Shown here: one piece after another, positions 55,101 to 64,000 of the stretch
Position numbering within the stretch: the first letter of the stretch is position 1
How the letters are laid out: every line of letters begins with the position of its first letter
The notes under the pieces: generated by a model
The model's database searches: none
What the model saw: the letters and a program-made list of their open reading frames with translations, nothing else
What the model was told of the DNA's origin: nothing
Made by a program: the position numbers and the translations under genes
From: Chrysomallon squamiferum
Taxonomy: Eukaryota; Mollusca; Gastropoda; Neomphalida; Peltospiridae
Reading direction: 5' to 3'
Assembly: GCA_012295275.1 (NCBI GenBank)
Contig: CM022672.1
Coordinates: forward strand, 11,171,904-11,235,903
DNA length: 64,000 bases

Positions 55101-56656
55101 TTTTGATTAATATCTGGGGCTTCTTCAAACCAAAGGAACATGCAAACCAAAATGGAAGGTGTTTGTTAATTTTCATCTTGCAGTAAAAACTTCTTGAGGA
55201 ATACTAGCACATATTCTGCGTAATGACCTTTGAAGAAGAATGTTAACTGCTGTTATAAATTAATGTAATAACAATAATAGCTGAACATCTAATATAGGAA
55301 ATAATTACCATCTGACTCAGGAACTGGATGACAAGGTGCATATTTTCTCATCAGTTCTAGCTGTCCTAATGAGGTTACATGATCAAACAATTGTCGATCA
55401 TTAGCCTGTGCAGAAGAACTTGTAGGCATTACTGAAGTTGACACATTGGCTTGTACATGGCACTCTGATATTTTGGAACATGCTTCCATATCTTTTTTTT
55501 TGTTACATTCATTTACATGTATTATTACTGTCTGTTTCTCATCACAGTTGCAAGTGAGCGACAAAACACCTTTAAGGTCCAGGGTGTGTATGTCGCTTGT
55601 TTCTTGATATATGTGATGGGCTTCTTTGATGAAATGTTCTTGTATCATTTCATTTAGATGATCAGCTGAAACCTGAACAACAGACTGTACCTGTAATTCC
55701 TTGTTTGTCTGATAGTTTCTGAAATGTATAAATTACTAATATTAACTGTAAAATAATTTATGTACAGGAATAAATTTAGATTAAAAACAAAAGACTGCTA
55801 ATATGCCAACTCATGACAGATGGGAAAAAAAAAAAAAAAAATGTAAAAGGGATTGTAAAGGCTAAAATAATTATTGTAAAATTCAGGTACGAATTGCCAG
55901 TTTTAACAACCTGTTATGTGTGTAACAGAAGAAATAAGTATTAATATGTGTATGTGCTATCTCTTGTATCTTAAAAAGATGATATCATTTCTATGCTTTT
56001 TATTATTATTTTTTATTGTTGGGGGGGGTTGGGTAAAAGTAATTAGTTTCTTGATTTTTTAAAGCCAGTGTTAATAAAGATATATTACAAATTTATTATT
56101 AATGTAATAATAAATGTCACATTTATCAATAAATTTTATGTATGTGTGCTGTTGGTAATATTTAATAATATACGCTTGTTTTGTTTTAAATAAATATGCT
56201 GAGTAACTGAGTATGGAAACGAACATACCCGTTACAGATAAAACAACAAGAGTTATCGCCGACGGTTATCTCCGAGTTTTATAGGAAGTCCCCGTTTTAA
56301 AAATAAAGCTGGCTGGAAATATTAATATTAATAATCTTCATGGGAAAAAAAATCGTTTTACATAAAATAGTGGTTAATAAGCCAATAATATGTTATGACA
56401 TAAAAATTCAAAGCAATAAAAAGAATTACCGGAATGTCGTAATTTCAAGGCCACGACAAAACAGATCGTGGCTTTTCATGGTTATTGATCGTTCGCTATA
56501 AATTCATTGCGATAAGATATTTGATTTTTTTTTTTTATGATTATACAGTTGGAATAGAACAAATATAAATTATAACCTTTTATTATTTTTGATTAAATGT
56601 CATCCTTGCACAATAATGACTTTGTTCTGGCCTAAAACTTACCTTTCAGACGCCAT
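49702..56656 (-). CDS. C2H2 zinc-finger protein with about 12 fingers
   Basis: Minus strand. Exon 1 is 56643-56656 (MASER), exon 2 is 55309-55718, exon 3 runs from 51991 to the stop at 49702; phases join cleanly. The first 150 residues hold no known domain. Residues after about 150 are acidic/Ser-rich, then basic (RKQKRKS, a likely nuclear signal). Between about 51240 and 50270 lie about 12 C2H2 fingers (C-x2-C-x12-H-x3/5-H), for example YQCDLCDKSYLTGTHLKAH and FMCDICGRQFMFKSNLDAH. The tail is Ser/Thr/His/Gln-rich. It is probably a DNA-binding nuclear regulator, ortholog not identified. Within 51318-51393 the frame of the acidic/basic part must change by -1 to reach the fingers; either a base is missing in the assembly, a tiny intron exists, or the gene is broken. 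The 3.3 kb intron 51992-55308 contains a HARBI1-like gene on the other strand. Confidence 0.82.
51992..52678. other. Zinc-finger gene intron and region upstream of the HARBI1-like gene
   Basis: AT-rich sequence with a poly(A) run at about 52131-52159. It presumably contains the promoter of the HARBI1-like gene; no distinct promoter motif was identified. Confidence 0.5.
52679..54552 (+). CDS. Domesticated PIF/Harbinger nuclease-like protein (HARBI1-like), third catalytic residue missing
   Basis: Two exons, 52679-52867 and 53473-54552, 422 residues; the first ATG sits in AAAATGGCG. The C-terminal two thirds is the DDE nuclease fold of PIF/Harbinger transposases and HARBI1. Family blocks seen: EEFRLTYRMTRTLFEDLL, GLIGVIDVAHV (Asp about 216), GWPGSVDDFSVL, VVGDSSYPL (Asp about 296), SRFPRLKY and CCALHNFC. 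The acidic residue normally found in the V-V-E-R-T-F block is Leu (about 334, in KLSLRTF), so cleavage activity is probably lost. No inverted repeats flank it, and the poly(A) signal follows 28 bp after the stop, as in an ordinary host gene. It lies within an intron of the zinc-finger gene on the opposite strand. Known HARBI1 partners with a Myb-like protein; none is seen here. Confidence 0.88.
54580..54585 (+). terminator. Poly(A) signal of the HARBI1-like gene
   Basis: AATAAA 28 bp after the TAA stop. No competing coding sequence follows. Confidence 0.6.
54586..55308. other. Remainder of the zinc-finger gene intron
   Basis: AT-rich; nothing recognised apart from short C and A homopolymers near 54713-54729. 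Confidence 0.6.
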
Positions 56657-56940
56657 TGTGAGAGGGCGCTATCTGCGTAAAAACACTTTGGCTTGGCCTA
56701 GTTTATAATCTACTCATGAATATTCAAATTTTTATATTATTATTTTATTATTAATATAATTTTTTTTTATTATTTTTTTTTTCTTCGGGATCTAGATATC
56801 CTCAGAAATAGTTAATATTTTGTCACACGTGAATATCTTTTAATTATTTCTGTCTGATAGTGAAATACATGTAATATTTAATACTTACAGTTTGTATTTC
56901 TATTTTTCTTCTTTCCACCATTTTTTAAAAATTATTATTA

Positions 56941-56992
<52 letters not shown>

Positions 56993-58540
56993 ACTATATC
57001 ACAGTTGCAGTTTAAATGTAGATCTACAAGGGCATAATAGTTCGTCGGATCTTCTATACTCTGAAAGCAAAATCTTTCATTTAATTATAATTATTAATTA
57101 CAATACATAAGTCAGAGGGAGGGGGAACATTGTTATACCTAAAGGACCATTCCATGTTTTTCTTTTGAAAGTTTTCATCAAGACGAGCACTAACTGCGCG
57201 CACACACATAGACACTTTATTAGCAGAAGGAATATTGAAATTACCTTTTACCTTGTACTGCTACTTTATGCAGCAAAATCATTTAACGTCATGTTGTTAA
57301 TCTTTAAAGTAATTTGTTAGCATGTATAAGGTATTATGCTAATACATATAGAATACCTTTGTAATAATTTGTGACTGGTTAATTTTATTAAAACGTGTTT
57401 GAATTTTTCCTTCATTGTTTTATTAACAAGAATGGTGAGAAAACATATGATGAGAAAGTGGATTATATTATAATTATTATCGCCAAACTTATCGTAACTT
57501 GAAACTGTTTAACAGTAAAGGAAATGTAAATAATAAAATTATCAGTAATTCAGAGAAAGATGGTTCGGCTCTACGTGCAATTTAATTAAAACCTTTGATC
57601 ATATCAGCTATGTTTGAAATAAAAGAACTGCGGACTTATAACTGTTAATGTAAGTTTTAAATACTAATAAATGACTTTCTGCACAGATTAGTCACTAATT
57701 TTTTGTTCCCGACATTGAAACGTATTTCATAAACCTGTGTTGTGATAGAAACATCTTATTATTAACATTATAATACAAATTATTTTCTATATTTGTCGGG
57801 TACCATCAATAAGCAAGTTGCTGCCCTTTTTCGCAACGTTTGGGTTGTCAAGATAAACAACAGAAATTACTGACGTTTGGCTTCAGTCGAGGGTCAGTCT
57901 ATTTTATTATAGATCCGGTATTTCTTTGATGTGGTGAAATAATGTAACTACATTTTAGGTAAAATATAGATATCTTAGTTCGCGATAGCATATTTGTTTA
58001 CAGGTCACAGGTAAAACATTAATATCTGGTGAAAACAAAATTAAATTCATCACTATACTAAGCACAATTTATTACGATGATTATCAGCAGAAGGCTTTAA
58101 AAAGTCGGAGTAAATCAGTAAATTCAGCAATGATTGTCATTATTTTTGATCGTTTTAATGTTTATTACATTATATTCAGTGTATAGCAATTAATTTCAGT
58201 TTACATGTAAATATTGTGCAATCCGATAATAAAAATTAAAATACAGGTCAGCTGAAATCTGATGTTTTTTTATTGGTAAATGCAACTAAACATGGTCAAA
58301 TAAAGTTTTGGGGTGGCGGGGGCGGTTTGGAATGAGGAAAGAATAATTGCTTTTATCAGAAAAATGGAACTTTAGCCAGATTTCTTAAATTGCTCGTAGT
58401 CCATTTAATAAATAAACAAACAAATATTACTACTACTACTACTACTTATTATTATTATTATTTAAATTTATTGATTTATTTGTTTTTATTTTCCAGTGTT
58501 GACAAGGGTTGATAAAGTTAAATATTAAATATTTGCCATC
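56657..58540. promoter_or_regulatory. Divergent intergenic region between the zinc-finger gene and TEP1
   Basis: The two genes point away from each other, so both promoters should lie in this 1.9 kb. A CGCC-containing stretch at 56650-56690 surrounds the zinc-finger start. An acceptor-like CAG at about 58497 precedes the TEP1 start, suggesting an untranslated TEP1 exon begins there and another lies upstream. A (TTA)n repeat fills 56929-56990. No protein-coding exon recognised. Confidence 0.5.
56929..56990. repeat. (TTA)n microsatellite
   Basis: About 20 TTA units in the divergent intergenic region. Confidence 0.93.
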
Positions 58541-61500
58541 ATGACTGAAAAAGGTAATCTGTCAGTGACATCAAACTCATTGTTGGAAAAATGGTCATTG
58601 CAGACAGGAACAATGAGTACAGGTGAATGCATTTGAATTATTTAATTTTGTTTCAGAAAGAAAAAAATTCAAAACTAAATAAAAAGTAATAGATTTTTTT
58701 TTCTCTTTCAAAAATGCACACTTGCTTTGTTTAATTTTATTTATTAATTGCATTCAAATTTTTTTTTTTTTTTTTTTTTTAATCATAGATTAACTATATC
58801 AGTAAAAAAAAAAAAGTTTAGTTACATGTATTATGATAAAATAATATAGAAATTGTCATTACTGTTATTTTCTAAAATTAATGATAGATGATTATATTGA
58901 AAAATGAATTGTTTTAAATTTTTATTTTAAAAAGAAATAAATGATTTGTTTTGTGAAACATTTGTTTTGAGTATAAATTACAATAATAAATTTTGTTTTT
59001 ATTATTTAATGCCATCTGATTTATTTTATATGATATTTTATATCATAAATGATATTGCAAAGCAGTTACATTTTGCTGTGACTTTTCATTTACTAATATT
59101 TATTTTATTTTTGTTTTTCCTTTTATTTATTAACTTTTTTGCTTTGTTTTTGTTTTTGTAATTATAGGTTTAACAACACATTTACAAACAGGATTAACAA
59201 CAAAATTAACAACAGGTTTTACAACAAGCTCTTTAAGTTCATCACTTTTAGGAGGTACTGGTAAAAAAACTAATGACAAAAAGAGGAAAGGAACTCTGCA
59301 TTCAGTGTTAGAAATAAAGAAAACTAAAGTTTCAAGTGCACTGGATGTGAATATTGTTTCTCAGAAATTTGGAACATCGCTGAGTTTGTTATCTGGGAAT
59401 TTACTGAACACAAACTTGCACACCAGTTTAAAATTATCTTCAACACCACTGTCTTCAAACTTGTCTCTCAAATCATCTTTGTTATCTTCATCATCATTGT
59501 CCAAAAAATCACAGCATGTTGTTGGCTATAAATCCAGTTTCTTAACAGACAGCAGTAGCAGCAGCTCCATTTTGGAAAAAATTGATGACAAAGGTGTTAT
59601 AAAAAGACATTCAGAATTGAGCCATAAACTGCTAAAAACAGCAAAAACAAAAAAAGAAACATGTCCCAAGAAGCAAAAACTGCAAAAAATAAAGTTGTCA
59701 TATAAAGCTTTTGAAATTCCAATTCCTAAATACAGTCTACAGCATGAGTTCAAGAAAGAGACTGGTTTGGAAGTTGAGCCTTTTCTGGCACCAGACAAAG
59801 ACTTTACTGTCAGCAGACGTCTCATGAAACCATTACATGATATTAATGGAATGAAGGTTAGTATGAAAAAAAAAATGTTTAAATCTTGAAATTGCTGTTA
59901 TTTTGAGAAAGATAAAATAAATAGGATAGCTAAGTGTTTAAGACTAATTTGTTTTAAAGAGATAAAGTTATTGTGGGGCAACAGATATAAAAGTTTTGAT
60001 GAATAGCACAGCTTAATTATTTAATTAATCATTTTAGATGTTTTAAACTGAAGAATTAAACATCATAAATACTTGAGCATTCTCAGATGTATTTTTATTT
60101 TGTTTTATCTTTATTTAAACATAAATAAATGAATAATTTAATGAATAAAAATTTTAACCGAAAAATGACTATTTTTTGAATTTGTATATAAAAATAAAAA
60201 AAGATTTAAATAAAGTTGTGAATTTTAATTACATTACCTGTTACCATTTTCTTTTTAAATTATAGCTTGCCTTAATTAATGCAGTCAGTGCATCACTCAT
60301 TTGTCAACCAGACTTTAAGAATGCCAAAGATTCTGCAAGAATTGGTCTTATATCTCTGTCAGAAAATGTAGCTCTGTATGATTCTGAGTTCCTCTTGAAG
60401 GTTTGTTTGCTTTGTTAGCTAAAATTACATCACTCACTGTCCCAGAACAGTCTTTAAAAATAAATACTGTCATACAGAACAGGTACATTTGTAAAATGAT
60501 ACACATATTTGTTCCATAATGGTCTTTCAAAATAAGTAGTCATACAAAATAGATGGCTTTGTCTTTGCAGACATTCAAAGTGGTAAGAATTAAAAAAAAA
60601 GAAAAAAAGATTCTCCAAATGGTCATTGAGTCAATAACATATTTAACTACTGTTGATTCCAGTCATTATTTTTATTTATAAGCACACTGATATTTTGTTA
60701 TTTCTCCAAACTGTCATCAGGTCAAACAAATATTAAACTGCTGTTGATATCAATAATTATTTTTGATGATGTGCACACTGATTTGTTTTGATAATTTTTT
60801 CCTAATTGTCACCAAGTCAAAAAACAAAATTTAACTTTTGTTGAACTAAATAATTATTTTTGATAATATGCACACTGGTTATATAATCTTAATACTCAGT
60901 AGATGAGCAAATTACTAAGAACCTGCACTGATTCCACCTTACTTGGCATCAAATAAACTGTATTTTCATGGTTAATTATTAATATATCTTCCAATGAAAA
61001 TGAACTTTATTTGGGGTAAACAAAATTAATGTTGTTGTTTGACCAAAAAGGTGGCATTTTTAAACAATGACATAAAATAATTCCATTTGAAAATAAAGCC
61101 GAACTTTTCATTTTTAATCTATAATTCAAGTCTTATTGGACATAATGTAGTATTTGCTTTTTTGATTTAAAGACTTTGTGTGATGTGATGAAGAAATATT
61201 ATATTTTTTTTACTTCACAAAATTACTGGAGTTTTTTTAAATTCTTTTTACCATACTTTATTAATTATAAAATTGGTAATTATGTAATGTGACATAGTTT
61301 AATATCACTGATTAAAAATAATAAAAATAATAATAACATTATATTCTTCAAAAAATATTTAGGTGGCTTTGTACACTAGAAAGCAGCTGAACATTCGAAC
61401 TACAGCTAATTTCATTCTTGCTTTGGCTGCCAATATGGTTCAGTGTCGACCTTACTTGAAGAAATATTTTTCTGTTTCTGTCAGTCTTCCTTCTGACTGG

Positions 61501-61549
61501 ATTGAAGTTGCTGAAATCTACCAGGTTTGAATAATAAAAAAAGTATATA

Positions 61550-61602
<53 letters not shown>

Positions 61603-62963
61603 AACGTTTCAGAAAATCTCCATTAATATTGCTGCTGTGAATGAATTATCAATTTATATTTTGAGAGAATTTTAAAACAATATTATTTTTTTCTAAGTCT
61701 GTAAAATGTGGATGGTAATTTCTAATTTTGATATTTATTTCTAAATTAAAAAATATTCTAAAAATTTACTTTTAGGCTTTTCATGACCAAAATCTTAAAT
61801 TTGGGTCTCTACCATCAGCATTAAGGAGAGCTATGATTGCAAAATTTCCAGATTTTGACAAATACCAGCTTGGTGAGTAATATTTGTGTGTGTGTGTGGT
61901 ATGGTGTGTGGTTTGGTGAGATGTGTAGTGTGGTGTGGTGTGTGTGGTGTAGTATGATCTGTGGTGTATGGCGTGGTTTGGTATGGTGAGGTATGGTATG
62001 GTATGGTATGGTATGGCATGGCATGGCATGTGTGTGTGTGGTGTATGTTATATGTATTGTGGATATGTGTGCTTTCTGTCTCATATATGTTTTGATGTGT
62101 TTTTTGCATGTTTGTGTTTGCATTTATATATATATATGTCTTCCGTGTTTATATGTTGTGTAGGAAATAAATTGTTAAAATTTAATTGTTATGTTAATAT
62201 TACATAATAAATTTAATTTATTATTATTACATGTTTTCATAATACTGTACATGTACATATAAAGACAAAAACAATAATTATATTAGATATTTGTTTATTC
62301 ACAATTTTGTCATAAAAACATAATGAATTGTGATAAAGCATAATGAATTAAGTGCTCAAATATTGCTACCATCTTCACCTTATTATTATTTAATTTCATA
62401 ATATTTAAAATGGCTTATTGTATCCAGGCTTGAAATTATTGTTTAAACTATTCTGTATCTTGACATTGATGAAACATTTTTTCATTTCTGTGTTAAGCCA
62501 AGTACAACAAAGAAAGTTCAAAAAAGAAAAAGAACAAAAAATCAAAGAAGAAAGATGAAAAAATAGACACAGGCAAGAAATGGAGGAAAACAGACAGACT
62601 GTTAGACAGTGACTCAAGTGATGGAGATGATGATGAAGAAGATGAAGAAGATGATGAAGCTGAAATGACATCAAAGCATAAGGTTTGTAACTTGATTCTG
62701 GAAATGTATAATAAAAAAAACAACAACAAAAAAACAAACAAATGATGCTTCCATTTTTTGTTTAATAAATAATCACATACAGTCAACTCACGTTTTCCAT
62801 GGTTTGGACTTCATGTTATTAACCAGTTGTTGTTTGAAAATACAAAAACAAAATTCTGTACAATAAATTGTATTCTTATGGCAGCATACAGTATCCATGA
62901 ATATTTTAGTTAGTATGATTGACACATTTTAGCAGTTGTTGTTAATACCTATAGGTAGGGTTT

Positions 62964-63003
<40 letters not shown>

Positions 63004-64000
63004 ATCATGTCATTTGTGGTGTGTCCTCAGCACCCATGGCATTTACAAAATTGCACAGTATTACTATTAGACAGTGAGTGAGTACTTAGTAAATTAAAGC
63101 AATTACAAAAGAAATAATATATATATATATATATTATATATTTATAAAATTGATGAAATTGACTATGACTCTTTGTTTTAAATTTTGTATATATGTTGGT
63201 TTTTGTTTTTGGTTTTTCAGGAATCTGATGTACATTATGAAGAAAGCAGTGATTTTGAAGAAGATTTGGAACAGAAAACTTTTACACTGAAGCAGCTAAT
63301 AAGAAAACTTCACATCAGAGAACCAGTTGAACATGTCATGTGTTTGATAGGAAAGAAGTCAGTAGCCTTCATTTTTCCATGTGCCAGAAGTTATAGTTTA
63401 ATTTTATTATTTTTATAGACAGAATATTTATGTTTATTTTTTTTTAAATTATTATTTTAAATCCACACACTCACACACACACACATCCATATATATGTAT
63501 ATATATATATATTTTGTAATCATATGGTATTTTGAAATTTATCTCTGTTTGTGGTTTTTTTTTTTACACAATTTGAAAAGAAAAAAAATAGATTTTAGCA
63601 TAAATCCTTTTTAGGATACAGGAAGAGTTAACCATTCTTCTTCCTGTTTATTATATAACTATGACTTTAAAAAAATATTTATTCCACATAATTTTTGATT
63701 ACTTGTGATTTGATTTAAGCAAATCCTATCATGTTCACATCCTTATGAAAAACTAAACAACATGACCATTCCTTAAATTACTATCATTCACTCACTCTGT
63801 TATGACTTTGTACTGCTGAGAACATTTGATCTAATGTTTAATTCCAGCAAGAGCCTATTGCTAACAATTAGAAACTACATGTCAGAGATAATAAAGATTG
63901 AGAATTTCATACCCAAAATTTGTGTTTAAAAAAACAACTTTCAGCATTTCTGATGACATATATAATGTATTTTTTCAGATATCCAAACACTCCAGAAGAG
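58541..64000 (+). CDS. TEP1: Telomerase-associated protein 1 (TEP1), N-terminal part, cut by the window edge
   Basis: Exons in the window: 58541-58622, 59168-59856, 60266-60400, 61363-61524, 61776-61872, 62498-62682, 63221-63357 and 63979-64000 (continuing). All phases agree; 503 residues are visible. The first 257 are Ser/Thr/Leu/Lys-rich, with an LTT-rich stretch (GLTT, KLTT, GFTT) and no domain. The TROVE region starts near residue 260: LYDSEFLLKVALYTRKQLN, NFILALAANMVQCRPYLKKY, LPSDWIEVAEIYQ, then FDKYQLAKYN and FTLKQLIRKLHI. These match TEP1 more closely than Ro60. TEP1 binds telomerase RNA and vault RNA and belongs to the vault particle and telomerase complexes in animals. Exon 62498-62682 inserts a Lys-rich then Asp/Glu-rich segment inside the domain. 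The NACHT-type ATPase and WD40 parts would lie beyond 64000. Confidence 0.93.
61547..61595. repeat. (TG)n(TA)n microsatellite in a TEP1 intron
   Basis: TG dinucleotides followed by TA dinucleotides directly after exon 61363-61524. Confidence 0.9.
61886..62040. repeat. G/T-rich degenerate repeat with (GGTAT)n and (GGCAT)n core
   Basis: Irregular TGTGG/TGGTG units, then five to six GGTAT units and three GGCAT units, just after exon 61776-61872. All G is on the plus strand. Long minus-strand open frames here (repeating H, T, P, Y) are artefacts of the repeat. Confidence 0.9.
62968..62998. repeat. (TA)n microsatellite in a TEP1 intron
   Basis: About 15 TA units; a second short (AT)n lies at 63118-63134. 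Confidence 0.9.

Noticed and set aside
61950-62030. Telomere-like repeat next to the telomerase-associated gene
   Set aside because: The unit is GGTAT/GGCAT, not an animal telomere repeat such as TTAGGG, and it lies in an ordinary intron.
61781-62123. Long minus-strand open frames rich in His, Thr, Pro and Tyr
   Set aside because: They are the translation of the G/T-rich GGTAT repeat in a TEP1 intron and have no conserved domain.
62405-62786. Ser/His/Phe-rich minus-strand open frames
   Set aside because: They are antisense shadows of the charged TEP1 exon 62498-62682.

Overview
The window is intron-rich, AT-rich animal DNA. Coding exons are short, splice sites are GT-AG, and microsatellites, long A/T homopolymers and transposon fragments are abundant. 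The gene set (TEP1, REC8, DUSP11, R3HCC1L, a HARBI1-like gene) together with a Nimb/I-like LINE suggests an invertebrate, perhaps a lophotrochozoan such as a mollusc. That placement is inference; nothing in the window proves it. No organellar, bacterial or viral genes were seen.

Layout from left to right. (1) R3HCC1L, plus strand, about 500-7227, with its 5' start unclear or outside the window. (2) A convergent intergenic stretch. (3) DUSP11, minus strand, 9774-14108, ten coding exons. (4) REC8 copy A, plus strand, 15122-25313, 17 coding exons, head-to-head with DUSP11 across a promoter of about 200 bp. (5) A spacer at about 27.1-33.3 kb filled by a decayed RNase-H-bearing LINE, itself split by a 1.8 kb insertion that contains a Tigger-like MITE. 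(6) REC8 copy B, plus strand, 34095-46844, lying in a second copy of the whole REC8 unit. (7) A 12-finger C2H2 gene, minus strand, 49702-56656. One of its introns carries a domesticated PIF/Harbinger nuclease gene on the opposite strand (52679-54552). (8) The first eight coding exons of TEP1, plus strand, 58541 to the window edge.

The central feature is a tandem duplication of the meiotic kleisin gene REC8, including its 5' UTR exon and 3' UTR (14199-27123 and 33332-49207). Copy A keeps the kleisin consensus. Copy B is open in every exon but has changed. The start codon has moved, the N-terminal SMC3-binding motif is altered, and the acceptor of exon 10, which encodes the conserved basic REC8 block, has lost its CAG. 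In exons 4, 8 and 12 all 30 nucleotide differences between the copies change the amino acid, while adjoining intron sequence differs by only a few percent. The C-terminal SMC1-binding exons and the 3' UTRs are almost identical. This looks like a recently duplicated, fast-diverging meiotic cohesin subunit, or one being lost by exon skipping, and is the best candidate for something new here.

A second notable structure is a pair of related transposons in the two REC8 copies. Copy A has a 701 bp element and copy B a 2851 bp element with inverted arms of about 630 bp. Each copy shows the pre-insertion state of the other's site, giving a 4 bp A/T target duplication.
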